NCBI GenBank assembly: GCA_001630475.1
Contig: KV419408.1
Coordinates: 496,001 to 560,000, forward strand
Direction of reading: 5' to 3'
Length of the DNA stretch: 64,000 nucleotides
Source: Sistotremastrum niveocremeum HHB9708
Lineage: Eukaryota; Basidiomycota; Agaricomycetes; Sistotremastrales; Sistotremastraceae
Shown: piece after piece, positions 9,856 to 20,457 of the stretch
Numbering within the stretch: the stretch's first letter is position 1
Layout of the letters: every line of letters begins with the position of its first letter
The notes under the pieces: model-generated
The model's database searches: none
The model's input: the letters and a program-made list of their open reading frames with translations, nothing else
What the model was told of the DNA's origin: nothing
Translations under genes and position numbers: made by a program

Positions 9856-12800
9856 ATGGCTCCTCGGACAAAAGCTTCAGCAGCTGGCATCCTAGCCTTA
9901 TTATTGGAGCCTGAGCCTTTACTCAAGCAACACGCACTGAAAGCCTTGAACCCACTCGTCCCGCAATTTTGGGTAGAAATCTCGGAATTCATTGCCATAA
10001 TGTCAGTCCTTCTATCGTGTTTTCTAGCTCTTTTCGCTGACCAAGGGCTGTGATATCGTGTATTCAGTGAAGGATTGTATGAGGGTGATGAACTATCGCA
10101 AGATGGACGTAATTCGGCAGCACTGTTGGCGAGCAAGGTCTACTACTACCTCGGAGACTACGACGAGGCTCTTTCCTTTGCACTCGGAGCTGGACCGGCT
10201 TTCCAGGCTGAAAGAAACGTCCTCGGGTCGGAGGAGTATATTGACACTGTAATCTGTGCGTTGGTATATACTCGAGCCACACTCTCCAGCTAACCCTATG
10301 TTCTAGCCAAGGCCATTGACCAGTATGTTGGAGCTCGAGCGGACGACGAGGAAGGACGAATTCAAGTCGATCCTCGACTGCAAGCTATCATTGAGAATGT
10401 GTTCAAGAGATGTATAGAATTCGGCGAATACAAACAGGTATGTTCAACTGACTATTGTGCCCTGCTCCCGCGTTGACCAAGCTCAGGCTGCTGGCATTGC
10501 GCTCGAATCTCATCGTTTGGACATCGTGGCTCGGATATACTCTCACACGAAAGATACCGAAATATTGGCATACGTTATGGAGGCTGTTTTGGACACCGGC
10601 TTCAAACTTTCGTATCGAACCGAAGTTTTACACTTCCTCTTCCCTCTTTTCCCACTTCCGACATCGCATTCATCACACATCCATACGATCATTCGTCTCC
10701 TAGTTTCTTTATCTGACGTGTCGGTGACTATTGGCCTGTTCTCAGCGTTGATACCCAAGGAGAGATTGCTCGCGTATCAAGTTGCTTTCGATCTGGTAGA
10801 AGGCGGCACTCAAGATTTCCTACAAGGACTCCGCGACGCATTACCTGCTGGGGAAGGGGTAAGCATCCTTGTTCACGACTACTGGTTTATATCTCATCAC
10901 TTTGCAGGCCGATGCTGAGGTTTATGGCAAGCTACGTGAGATTCTGAGCGGCGAGGAGTCAATTAAACTCTACCTGCAATTCCTCCAACGCAACAACAAA
11001 GTTGATCTCCTCATTCTGAGGAACTCAAAGGTAGAAAAAGATCAATCGTTTTCGTTGCAGTGTCTGATCCACTTCAATAGGATTCGTTGGATCCTCGGTC
11101 GTCTGTCTACCACACCGCTCTCAGTCTACAAAATGCGTTCATGCATTCAGGGACAGCTTCCGACGCGTTCCTGCGCCAAAATCTTGAGTGGCTCGCCAAA
11201 GCCTCAAACTGGTCCAAGTTCAGCGCGACCGCCGCGCTCGGTGTAATACACAAAGGCAACCTAGACCACGGAATGGAACTTCTCGGCCCTTATTTGCCTG
11301 GTGCTGAGGGTGCTGGAGCCGCAGGCGGTCCTTACAGCGAGGGAGGCGCTCTGTACGCACTCGGATTAGTGAACGCAGGACATGGAAGTGGACGTGTTGT
11401 GGAAACTTATCTGATTGAAAAGTTGAAGGCTGCCAATCAAGATCCCGTTCAGCATGGTGCTGCTCTCGGTCTCGGTGTTGCCGACATGGGGGCGGGTAAC
11501 ACGGGTACGCACGTATCTTTGGTTATAATCCGGCACTCACAATTTTGCAGAGGCATATGATGCTCTAAAGGAAACTTTGTATACGGATTCTGCTGTTGGT
11601 GGAGAAGCCGCGGGGCTGGCGATGGGTTTGGTGATGCTGGGAAATCCCAGCGAAGAGAGGCGCAACGAAATGCTTCTTTATGCTCATGAAACTCAGCATG
11701 AGAAGATCATACGTGGGCTTTCCGTGGGGATTGCATTCCTTTACTATAGTAGGCAAGAAGAAGCAGATGACGTTGTCAGAGACATGCTCGCGGACAAGGT
11801 TTGTACAGTCAAAGATGGCATACTCCCCGCGCTGATTCTGTTCCAGGATCCTATCATCCGTTACGGTGGTGTTTACACACTTGCACTTGCGTACGCAGGA
11901 ACTGCCAACAACTCTGCTATCCGACAATTACTGCACATTGCAGTTTCCGACACATCGGACGATGTCCGCCGCGCAGCCGTGACATCACTCGCGTTCCTCC
12001 TATATAAGAATCCTTCACAAGTACCTCGCATGGTCCAATTGCTCAGTGAAAGCTACAATCCTCATGTTCGGTACGTTCATTTTGACTGAGCTCGCATTAC
12101 TTGCATTGAGAATTTGTCTCAGGTGTGGAGCAACTCTCGCCTTAGGTATCTCTTGTGCTGGGACTGGATCTCAAGTAAGCCCTGTGTCTAATTCGACCAC
12201 TGATTCTCACTGGCCTTAGGATGCTGTGGAAATCCTGGAACCAATGACAAAGGATCCAGTTGATTTTGTTCGCCAAGGCGCTCTGACGGCCCTTGGGATG
12301 GTTCTCGTGCAGCAAAGTGAAGCGTCTTCGCCGTCGCTAGCTTCTACGCGGGCATTGTATCAGAAAATCATCTCGGACAAACACGAGGATCCTATGGCAC
12401 GATTCGGTGCTAGTTTGGGTCAGGGTTTCATCGACGCTGGGGGTCGGAACGTCACCATCACATTGCAAAGCCGAAGTGGGACTAGGAATATGAAGGCTAT
12501 TGTTGGCATGGTGCTCTTCTGCCAGTTCTGGTACTGGTATCCCCTTGCTCACTGTGCATGCCTTGCCTTCGATCCGACTGCCATTATCGGCCTCAATGAG
12601 GACCTCAAGGTATGTGCCATCATTTGCAGCTTTGGCCTTCATTCTCAATTTCTCAAAGGCACCCAAATTCGACTTCATCTCCAACGCTCGCCCGAGCTTG
12701 TTTGCTTATCCCCAGCCCACGAAACCGCCAACCAAGGAAACAGTGGAGAAAGTCGCAACTGCTGTTCTTTCGACTACCGCGAAGGCCAAAGCAAGAGAAA

Positions 12801-13491
12801 AGATCAAGAAAAGGGAAGCCGAGGGCGATCTCATGGAGACTGTATGTATGTCAGCTCATCAATGACTATACTCTGACACCTTGCAGGACGAGAAGACGGA
12901 TGCGAAAAAGAGCCCCGATGTTTCCACGCCGAAAGCAGAGGATTCGCAGGAGTCAAAGGAGAGATCAGGCGACATTTCACCTATCGCTGGGTCCATGTCC
13001 AACTTGACCGAAGTCATTGTCGTCCACGAAGGAGACTCCAAGCCTTCACAACCCTCGAAAAAGCGTGAACCCAATTCTGAGATCCTGGCTAACTTCTCCC
13101 GAGTGACGCCTTCTCAACTTTCATACATCGCATTCCCAACCGAAGGCCGATTCAAGCCTGTTCGGGCGATTGCTCCAACCAAAACTAACAAAACAGGCAA
13201 AAATGCGGGGACTTTGAGTAATGCCGATGTTATCGTCGGAGGTGGTGGCATCCTTATCCTCCAGGACCGTCAGCTGGGAGAAGAGGTTGAGTTGATTGAA
13301 TGGCATGATGAGGACCACGATGTTCCCATGGATGTCAACCTGCCTGCACCTGTGGCCCAGGCTCCGGCCCCAGTCGTGGATGACGGCCCAGAAGCAGAAC
13401 CGCCGGAGTCCTTCGAGGTACGCTTTTTCTATGTCTTAGTAGCGACCTCTTCTCACTGTTTTCTCAGTATCCATTTGACAATGATACCTGA
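9856..13491 (+). CDS. RPN2: 26S proteasome regulatory subunit Rpn2 (PSMD1)
   Basis: Thirteen exons (9856-10001, 10068-10255, 10307-10437, 10487-10858, 10908-11030, 11081-11504, 11551-11798, 11847-12070, 12123-12174, 12220-12609, 12659-12841, 12887-13417, 13468-13491) give 1011 residues, close to the usual 950-1000. Rpn2 is the large scaffold of the 19S lid-base interface. The toroid of PC repeats is clear ([82 protein letters not shown]). A charged linker with [15 protein letters not shown] follows, then a C-terminal beta domain. The tail ESFEYPFDND resembles the Rpn13-binding end of other Rpn2 proteins. The 48-nt intron at 11799-11846 has no stop and keeps frame. It was removed because [11 protein letters not shown] matches the family join. 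Confidence 0.97.
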
Positions 13492-13712
13492 CCATCTGAC
13501 GGTCTTCAAGGGTAGGGTAGTAAATCACACGACATTCCCTGTATTTAAACTAGTTCCATTCAGTGCCGTCTTAACGTGAAATGTTAATGAGGAAACGGCA
13601 TAGAAGTCGCTGATAATCAGAGCTTAGAAATGAGGATTACGTTTCGGAAATAGAAAGCGCTTCGCCAGTTCAGTTGAGCGCTTGAGCCAAACGAGGATCA
13701 ACAATCATCTTG

Positions 13713-14308
13713 ATGCTATCCCGCTCAGCATTGCGATTAAGTTTGGCCGGGAGGGCCGGTGCTGCTCGATGGTATTCCGCAGGTGCTCAAGCATTGGGGA
13801 AGGATTTCATTGCCCAACGTGAAGCGGTACGCCACCATGCGGCAGGTGAGCTTTGCAGTGCACGGCAGAGCTGGCGCATCTGACTGGCTGCTTCAACAGA
13901 TACCACGCAGTTGTGGAGACGAATTTCGTGCGTTGTTCCGTTTGAGAGCCATATTCTCAGCGCTGAATCTTTGTCAGATTCTTTGTCTGTTTTCCTGCTA
14001 GTGAGTACACCGAACCCGACTCTGTGAGCCTCGCTGCAATTGGAACATCCGAACAGCAATCACTTGCATCGCGTGGGTTAGGAACGTAGAGAATGAGCAT
14101 GAAGAACACTTGGAGCACATCAAAGAAGAGAATGGCGGAGAGCTCCCTGAAGTTCCTGAATACCCATACTTGAACAGGAGGTCGAAGCCATTCCCTTGGG
14201 GACCCAACTCGCTGTTTTTCAACCCTCATGTGAGTATCACCGTGGCAAGCTCTGCAGCTCAGTGGCTGACCATGTGAAAAGGTCAATAAGGATCTGTCGG
14301 AAGCATGA
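13713..14308 (+). CDS. COX13: Cytochrome c oxidase subunit 6A (COX13)
   Basis: Exons 13713-13845, 13900-13927, 13978-14000, 14057-14229 and 14282-14308 give 127 residues. A basic mitochondrial presequence (MLSRSALRLSLAGRAGAARW) is followed by TTQLWRRISFFVCFPA, the single inner-membrane helix, and WVRNVENEHEEHLEHIK. The conserved tail is YPYLNRRSKPFPWGPNSLFF, ending NPHVNKDLSEA. These are hallmarks of the VIa family, a nuclear-encoded complex IV subunit at the dimer interface. Two exons are only 28 and 23 nt, so automatic gene finders may miss this gene. Confidence 0.95.
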
Positions 14309-14573
14309 AGAAAGCGGCGGTTTGGAGGCGGTTTCAGGGTGAATTCTGAGGCTGGCTATGCTGTTTCGTAGCCACAGCGATGTTCTGGGTGGCGAAGCTT
14401 GAGCTGCGTAGCGCTAGAAAATTGGTCAGAAATAATGAATAAATTCCATTTTGTAATGCGAAGACGAGTTCATAGCCTCCGGCGTCGGTCGCCTCATCTT
14501 GTGGAGTCCGCGCAGTTTCATCCGAGCGTATATTAGAACGATCAGTCCCTATTTCTTTCCTTACGACACCATC

Positions 14574-15388
14574 ATGTACTCCCCTAAGCTCCTCCTCGTC
14601 TTCCCTCTCCTTGCTGCTTCAGCGTTCGGTGAAGTGCAAGAACGTCAAGGTGAGTCGCGTCCGTCGGAGCTGTCACGTTCAGTTGCTCAAGTCTCGGTGC
14701 AGTCGGATCTGTTTTCAGCAGTATCACTTCGGCAGGTCGGTTTCCTTTGCGTGCGGCCCAAAATTCCAGACTTGACTGAGCCATCTCTGCAGCTGAGAGC
14801 GTTTTCAGCGAGGCAACTTCAGGAGCTGTTAGCGTCTTTTCTGATGTTACAAGTGGGGCAGCAGGGGTCCTTACAACCGTCGAAAGTTCGTCCGTTGCAA
14901 ATGACCACATGTTCTGTTCGGCATTTGTACTTACGACCTGTGATTAGGTTTCGGAGGAAGCGTCTTCACTGTCGTAACGTCTGATGGAGGCTCGGCACTC
15001 ACTCTCGCCACCGGAGCAGCTGGCACCGTTACATCTGCATTCGGCAGCGTGTATACGGTGGTCACCGCGGGTGCTGTCTCTGTTGCTACATCTGTAGCGT
15101 CCGAGGCCACTTCTGTGGCATCTTCATTAACCTCAGCGGGAGGTTCTGCCGCATCTTCGATTGCTTCGAAAGCCAGTTCCATTGGATCATCCGCTGCTTC
15201 TGAAGCCTCCTCAGCGGCTGCTGCGTACGTCTTACCACCCTATAAATCATACCTTTTATCCTGACTGGTCTTGCAGAACCTCTAACGCTGCTCTTCCCTC
15301 TCATTTTTCGCTCACTGCCATGCCCGTACTCACAGGTCTCGTGGCCGTTCTTGGAGGCATAACCGTCGGAGCACTGAATGTCTTCTAA
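14574..15388 (+). CDS. Small GPI-anchored Ser/Ala/Thr-rich cell-surface protein
   Basis: Exons 14574-14649, 14703-14735, 14793-14885, 14948-15224 and 15277-15388 close in frame at 196 residues. The start MYSPKLLLVFPLLAASAFG is a clean signal peptide. The body is made almost entirely of Ser, Ala, Thr, Val and Gly in loose repeats (SVFSSITSA, SVFSEATSGAVSVFSDVTS, SVFTVVTSDGG, SAFGSVYTVVTAG). The C-terminus (TSNAAL, then a hydrophobic tail ending TVGALNVF) fits a GPI attachment signal. Such proteins are common, poorly conserved wall or surface proteins of mushrooms. The function is unknown; heavy O-mannosylation is expected. Confidence 0.75.
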
Positions 15389-15567
15389 AATTTGATGCTG
15401 CCTCCCATGCACGCATATATCTTCGCATTTCTACGATCCATGTATAATGGACTTTTGGATATCTTAAATTATTTTTTGAATAAACGTCGCTTTCGTTCGA
15501 TTATGATGTCCCGTGGGTTTTGCCGAACCCCGTTGCAACATTCCAAGACTTCGTACAAGTTCCCGAC

Positions 15568-17557
15568 ATGTAGGCAAATATCCTCTGCGGCGTTTCAGCA
15601 TTGTCATGACATGAACATTCTTATGTTAGGGGACACGGTGCCAATGACAAGCTCTATATCACACACGCAGAACATTCCGGCGGGCTAGGCCAACATTCAT
15701 CCTCGAAAGGATTCCAAGCGTATGTCCAGCCAAAGCTACATCCACTGACTTACCTGATGTACGTTGACAAGGAAAGCCTCTGCACCTCATCCAGGAGCGC
15801 GGACACCTTTCGACTGCTGTGCTTTATCCTTTCAGCCTTTCACCCACCCCGTCTGCGCTCGAAATGACGATGGATCGGGCACAGTTTTTGACTTGGTGAA
15901 CATTGTTCCTTGGCTAAAGTGAGTCGTGATCTTTTTCTCGAATCCCATCGTACAAATTTCATTCGCTTCAGACAGCATGACAACACGCACCCGATTACTG
16001 GGCAATCATTGACTCCGTCAGATCTCATCACCCTACATTATGCCAGGAAGCCCTCGGGAGAAATTCATGACCCTATCTCCTTCAAGCCATTCAGCGAACA
16101 TTCGCATATTGTTGCAATTGCCACCACTGGAAATGTCTTCCTAGCGGACAGCGTGAAAGGCAATCGAGATTTAGTTGCAGATGTCCCCTTCAAAAAGTGT
16201 GTCAACTATCTTGATTCGTTCTATGGTCTGCTTCATTTGACGAATCTGTAGGGCAGACGTGATTACTCTCCAAAACCCACATGGGATGCCTTCTGCTTCG
16301 ATCAGGAAAGCGGCAGTCCCAGCAGCAGCAAGTCCCGGCACGTCTTCGACTGCCTTGGTGAAACCGGTCGCAGAAGCGGTCACCAAGACTAAGGAGGCAG
16401 TCCCTTGTGAGTTGGTCGCAATATCGAATCTCTTCCCAATCCCAACATTGGTTCTATAGGGAATGTATCACCCTACTCTACAGGACTTCCCGGCGCATCC
16501 CTTACTTCGACTTCCGTAGATCCACTCACGAAGTCGGCAGCGGCGCTTTGGGATGAGGAAGAGCTTATGTTTGAAGACATTGCAAACCCGCCGAAAGGCA
16601 AGGGGAAAGAGAAAGACGTCGGAAAACGACGGGCATATGTTCGGGTGGTGACTAGCTTAGGAGGTGGCAGCCTGAACTTGGAGCTTTACTGCGAGAAGGT
16701 CTACGAGCCTTTCTTTGACTTATTCGATCCCTTTACTCACTCCCAATGGTAAATTAGGCTCCAAAGACCTGCTATAATTTTTTGATGCTGGCCCGTGAGG
16801 GAAAATATAACGACTGCCTATTCCATCGCTTAGTGCCCGGGTTCATGGTGAGATATATATCTCTTCTCTCATCAAGGACACTGAACCAATTTCTTGGCAG
16901 ATTCAAACTGGTGATCCTACGGGGACAGGGTCAGGAGGATCATCATACTGGGGAACAGCTTTTCGAGACGAATATGACAACAAAGGCGCCGCGAAGCATG
17001 ATTCGAGAGGCGTTCTCGCAATGGCTAATCGAGGTGCCGGGACAAACGGTTCTCAGTGGTACATCACCTTCAAGGCAACACCTAATCTGGATGGCAAACA
17101 TACTGTTTTTGGTAAATTAGTCGGAGGCGAGGACATTCTCGATGCACTGGAGAGATTACCACGGAAAGATGGGACGGAGAGACCAACAAAGCCCGTCAAA
17201 ATAACAGAAGTGGTTATGTGGGTATCCTTGATCGTCCAAGATAGGATGTTTTCTTATGCATCATCTAGTTATCAAGATCCTTTCCAAGACTACAAAGAGA
17301 GACTGGCCAAGAAACTCGCTCGTCGCGCGGAGCAGATTGCCAATCCTACTGCACAGCCCAAGATACAGGAGGGCGAGATAAATGTGTTCGGCGTAAAAGT
17401 TGGCACTGCAGCAGTGGATACGACACCAAAAGGAAGTTCTGGTGTCGGGAAGTACTTGAAGAAACGTCCTCTCGAATCGGTTCAAGCCGCTGCTTCCCCA
17501 GGAGTGGAAGACAAGAAGAAGAGGAAGATAGGATTTGGTGACTTTGATACATGGTGA
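15568..17557 (+). CDS. CYP8: U-box cyclophilin, PPIL2-like (RING-type E3 / peptidyl-prolyl isomerase)
   Basis: Exons 15568-15569 (just AT), 15630-15719, 15772-15918, 15972-16196, 16252-16406, 16460-16698, 16758-16847, 16901-17217 and 17269-17557 give 517 residues; human PPIL2 has about 520. The N-terminus [16 protein letters not shown] is the family start. A U-box follows ([19 protein letters not shown], then [13 protein letters not shown]), and a second U-box-like motif is HDPISFKPF. The cyclophilin fold (~280-440) keeps the catalytic Arg, Phe and Gln ([22 protein letters not shown]). The tryptophan of cyclophilin A that precedes LDGKH is Asn here ([11 protein letters not shown]). The tail is basic and ends [10 protein letters not shown]. 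The family works in the nucleus with spliceosomes. The ATG is split by the first intron. Confidence 0.93.
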
Positions 17558-17621
17558 ATGACCTGATGTACAAATAAAGATAGAAACGACTGTCGTGTAT
17601 ACTGCAATGATATGTAAGAAA

Positions 17622-18454
17622 TTAGGCCTCCAGTGCGACCCGCTCTGGTCTTCGTTCGGGCTCGCGTTCGGCGGGGACCTCCTCCTGTGGCTGATGAACT
17701 GGTTCGTCGGTCGGCGCTGCCGGCAGCGATACGCGGACGTCTGGCTCCTCCTTGGCGATCTATAGTTGATGGGTTAAGAAAGATTTGATAGCAGAATGGG
17801 ATAGGCCCTACCGCTTCCCTTTGCAACTCTAGAAGTTCCTGCTGAACAGCCTCTTCATCGTCGTTAGTGATGACGTTCGATAACATCTCGTCAATTTCCT
17901 ACTCCACAAATGTCAATGATTGAAGGCATACGGCGATGGAACACACCCTCTGATATGCAATGGCATCTTGCGTCTCTCCCAGGAGCTTCTCTACACTCTC
18001 GATATTCATTTCCTTATGGATCTCAGCAAGCACCGCATTTCCTTGTTTCAATCCATGCAGAACGGCTTGCTCCACCAGAGAGAACTCTATCGTCGAAACC
18101 TAGACAAGATTCAGTACATCATCGGGTGTCGAGGAATGAAGGAAGCCTGACCAGTTCTTCGAGCGTCTGCAGCTGGCCATCGGTCTTTGATAGAACTGTT
18201 TCTTGATATTTCCTTCGTCTTAGTGCAAGCAAAGCTTTGTCTTTATGGCCTTGAGCAAGACATGTCTTCGCAATCTCGTGTTCCCGATCAAGAATTCCCT
18301 GTATCCGGCGTTGATATTGCTTGATCTTGTCTCTTTGTAACTTCAAACTAGAGAAATCTTCAGTTCCGTAAACGGGGACTAGAAGTTGTTTGACCAACTC
18401 TAAAATTGCACGATCCTGAGCAGTGATTTTTGGCGTTGACGGACCAGAACCCAT
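17622..18454 (-). CDS. VPS20: ESCRT-III subunit Vps20 (CHMP6, SNF7 family)
   Basis: Exons 18399-18454, 18152-18347, 17947-18099, 17812-17898 and 17622-17759 give 209 residues. Vps20 bridges ESCRT-II to Snf7 polymers on endosomes. Glycine follows the initiator Met (MGSGPS), as needed for N-myristoylation, and KITAQDRAIL plus LKLQRDKIKQYQRRI is the Vps20 helix 1 signature. Long charged helices follow, then an acidic region (NVITNDDEEAVQQELLEL), and a tail with VRVSLPAAPTDEP, where the family carries the MIM motif for Vps4. The first intron (18348-18398) is 51 nt without a stop, so retention would add 17 residues. It is convergent with CYP8, with 64 bp between stops. Confidence 0.93.
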
Positions 18455-18528
18455 GATCGCTGGAGAGCATCCCGGATTCGGTCATCGGCCGAGCTCGTCA
18501 CATATGTCACAGGTTCCTGGCGACATCC

Positions 18529-18839
18529 ATGGCCTCCGTAGCGTCGCTGGACAGCGATTCGACATCATCGACTGCTTCTGAAGACTTGGACGAAGAATAT
18601 CGTTTGGCACAGCAGGAATGGGAGGAGAGCGTAGAGCAGCTTAACTTGCTGGTCTCCTTGGTCTTGCTGCCCTTTCTGGGGAAGTGGTTAGGACGGAGAT
18701 GTAGCCAGCTCTGTAGGTTGCATGTTCGCTTGAATGGCGTGAATCTGATCAATCTCAAGTGTTTGCACGATATACAAACTTGGGCCTTGGGAAGTCATTT
18801 TGGTTTGGTAATCTAAGCTTCTGGAGAAGACGCGCATGA
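18529..18839 (+). CDS. MIM2: MIM2-like mitochondrial outer-membrane insertase subunit
   Basis: Two exons (18529-18712 and 18760-18839) give 87 residues. An acidic Ser-rich start (MASVASLDSDSTSSTASEDL) leads into EEYRLAQQEWEESVEQLNLL. One hydrophobic segment follows (LVSLVLLPFLGKWLG), then a basic tail (RYTNLGLGKSFWFGNLSFWRR). Length, single membrane span and the EWEES-LL-LPFLGKWLGR layout match Mim2, the partner of Mim1 that inserts helical proteins into the outer membrane. The family is short and poorly conserved, so the call rests on architecture and motif rather than a long alignment. It is divergent from VPS20, with 74 bp between start codons. Confidence 0.65.
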
Positions 18840-18964
18840 TTAATAGACGTGAGTTGCTTAAACTATTGGCTGGACCTGAATTCCAATGGACAAGTGACAG
18901 CAACCCAGTACATCTAATATCCATCCTCCAGTATACCCAGCCAAAAATAAGACAAGTGCTATAC

Positions 18965-20180
18965 TCAGGGAATGAATCCTGTTATTTTTCGGAAGATCCA
19001 CACTTCCCGCCTTTTGCCAAGGCCAAAGGCAGACTTTGATAGTGGGATGCTAGCATCAAGCTTATACCCCCTCTCAGCGGTCCCTTTCAATATCTGAGCG
19101 ATGAGTAAAGCCACATCCTCATGCCTGCGCACTGTATGAGGGAGATGAGTTCTGAAAGCCACCGAATCATAAACATTACACTCACTGAAATCACGTCTAA
19201 TGATTTGAAGAGTGTACCCTTCCAAATTCCTCCACCCCTCACGCACTACGTTCGGGGCATACAAGTTCCGGACTTGTCGAGAAATTGCGTGTGCCAAGTC
19301 TTGCGAGCAGTCGACGAATGTCAGTTCTTCCTTATTGCCGGACAGCATCATTGCAAAGAAGTGTGAATCCAGGTCGGGTGGAGACGTTTGGAAGACGTGT
19401 CGCACAGGCTATATGACATGAGGGAGGACGGTGAGCGGCTGCATGCGCATAAAAGAGATGCAAACATACTGGTTCCCCACTGTGCACCGCTGCCAGATAA
19501 CTCCAGCCCTACAACAAACGTCACATCGGCGCATGGATACTTGGAAATGATTGGACAAACTTGATCAGCAAGACATTTGAACACGCGACATAGAAGCCTG
19601 CCAGTCCTGCAACCCTTGGTCAAACATGCCCAGTTCCGGGGTTATAATATTCTTACATGATACTTTCAGGCCCTGTCACGGTCCAAGGTCTACCTCTGAA
19701 TTTCATGATCCACTCTGTGTCCTTCTGAACATCCCTAGACATTCCCTGTGGCCACAATGGAGGCATCATTGTCCGTAAGGTGTACTGAGTCGTAGCCAGA
19801 GGAACATTGCCCAGCCGCAAGACGTCAGAAGACTCCAGAGTAAGAATGATATGCCCTGGATTATTTTTGAGAGGAAGAATGGGAAGAAACAGATAATCCT
19901 GACCTGGCTCATACGATGTAAGATCTTCGACGGGACGGTCAATAAATGACCTTCGGCTCCATCTCGAGCCAAGATTGTAGCGTAGCCAAGGTCCTCGAAG
20001 TCTACCGGTTTGCAAAGCATAAGGATCATAGATTCCTCGAGGATCGTGAGCACCAGGGGGCGCGTCAGCAACGTCGAGTCGAGGCGCACGAGGTGGTGGA
20101 TTCGGTAGTCTGTCTACGCTCAAGTCTCCAACTGGAGGCAAGTGACGAATGCGAGAGCTGGGCGACATATAAGACTGCAT
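18965..20180 (-). CDS. Conserved basidiomycete protein of unknown function
   Basis: Exons 19657-20180, 19561-19606, 19470-19508 and 18965-19408 close in frame at 350 residues. The N-terminus is Pro/Arg-rich (DRLPNPPPRAPRLDVADAPP). The middle and C-terminal parts look folded, for example GHIILTLESSDVLRLGN, MKFRGRPWTVTGPESIM and REGWRNLEGYTLQIIRRDF. I do not recognise a domain. No signal peptide or membrane segment is evident. A 48-nt segment (19856-19903) with a fair donor, a pyrimidine-rich middle and the end TAATCCAG may be a further intron. It is in frame without stops, and its removal gives 334 residues. The gene sits between MIM2 (tail to tail) and MPC1 (head to head). Confidence 0.7.
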
Positions 20181-20457
20181 TTTGGTGTTGAGGATAGAAT
20201 AGACGTTGGAGGAGAAGAAGGAGAAGCAAAGGCTGCAGGAAAGGCCTGTTGCCCTGAATGTCCGGTATAGGCGTGGCCAATCTGCACAGCCTGCTACCGC
20301 GTTCCTTGAGTGGAACGACTTAGCATGCGCGCTAAATTTGCGACTTCAACTGCGACAGTGACGGCGAGCAGCTATGGACGAACAAGTGCTTCCTGGAGTG
20401 CTTAAGGCATGAGAGTCTTGGTGTGCCCAGCTGCCCGGAGACGGCCGAACTTTCGAA

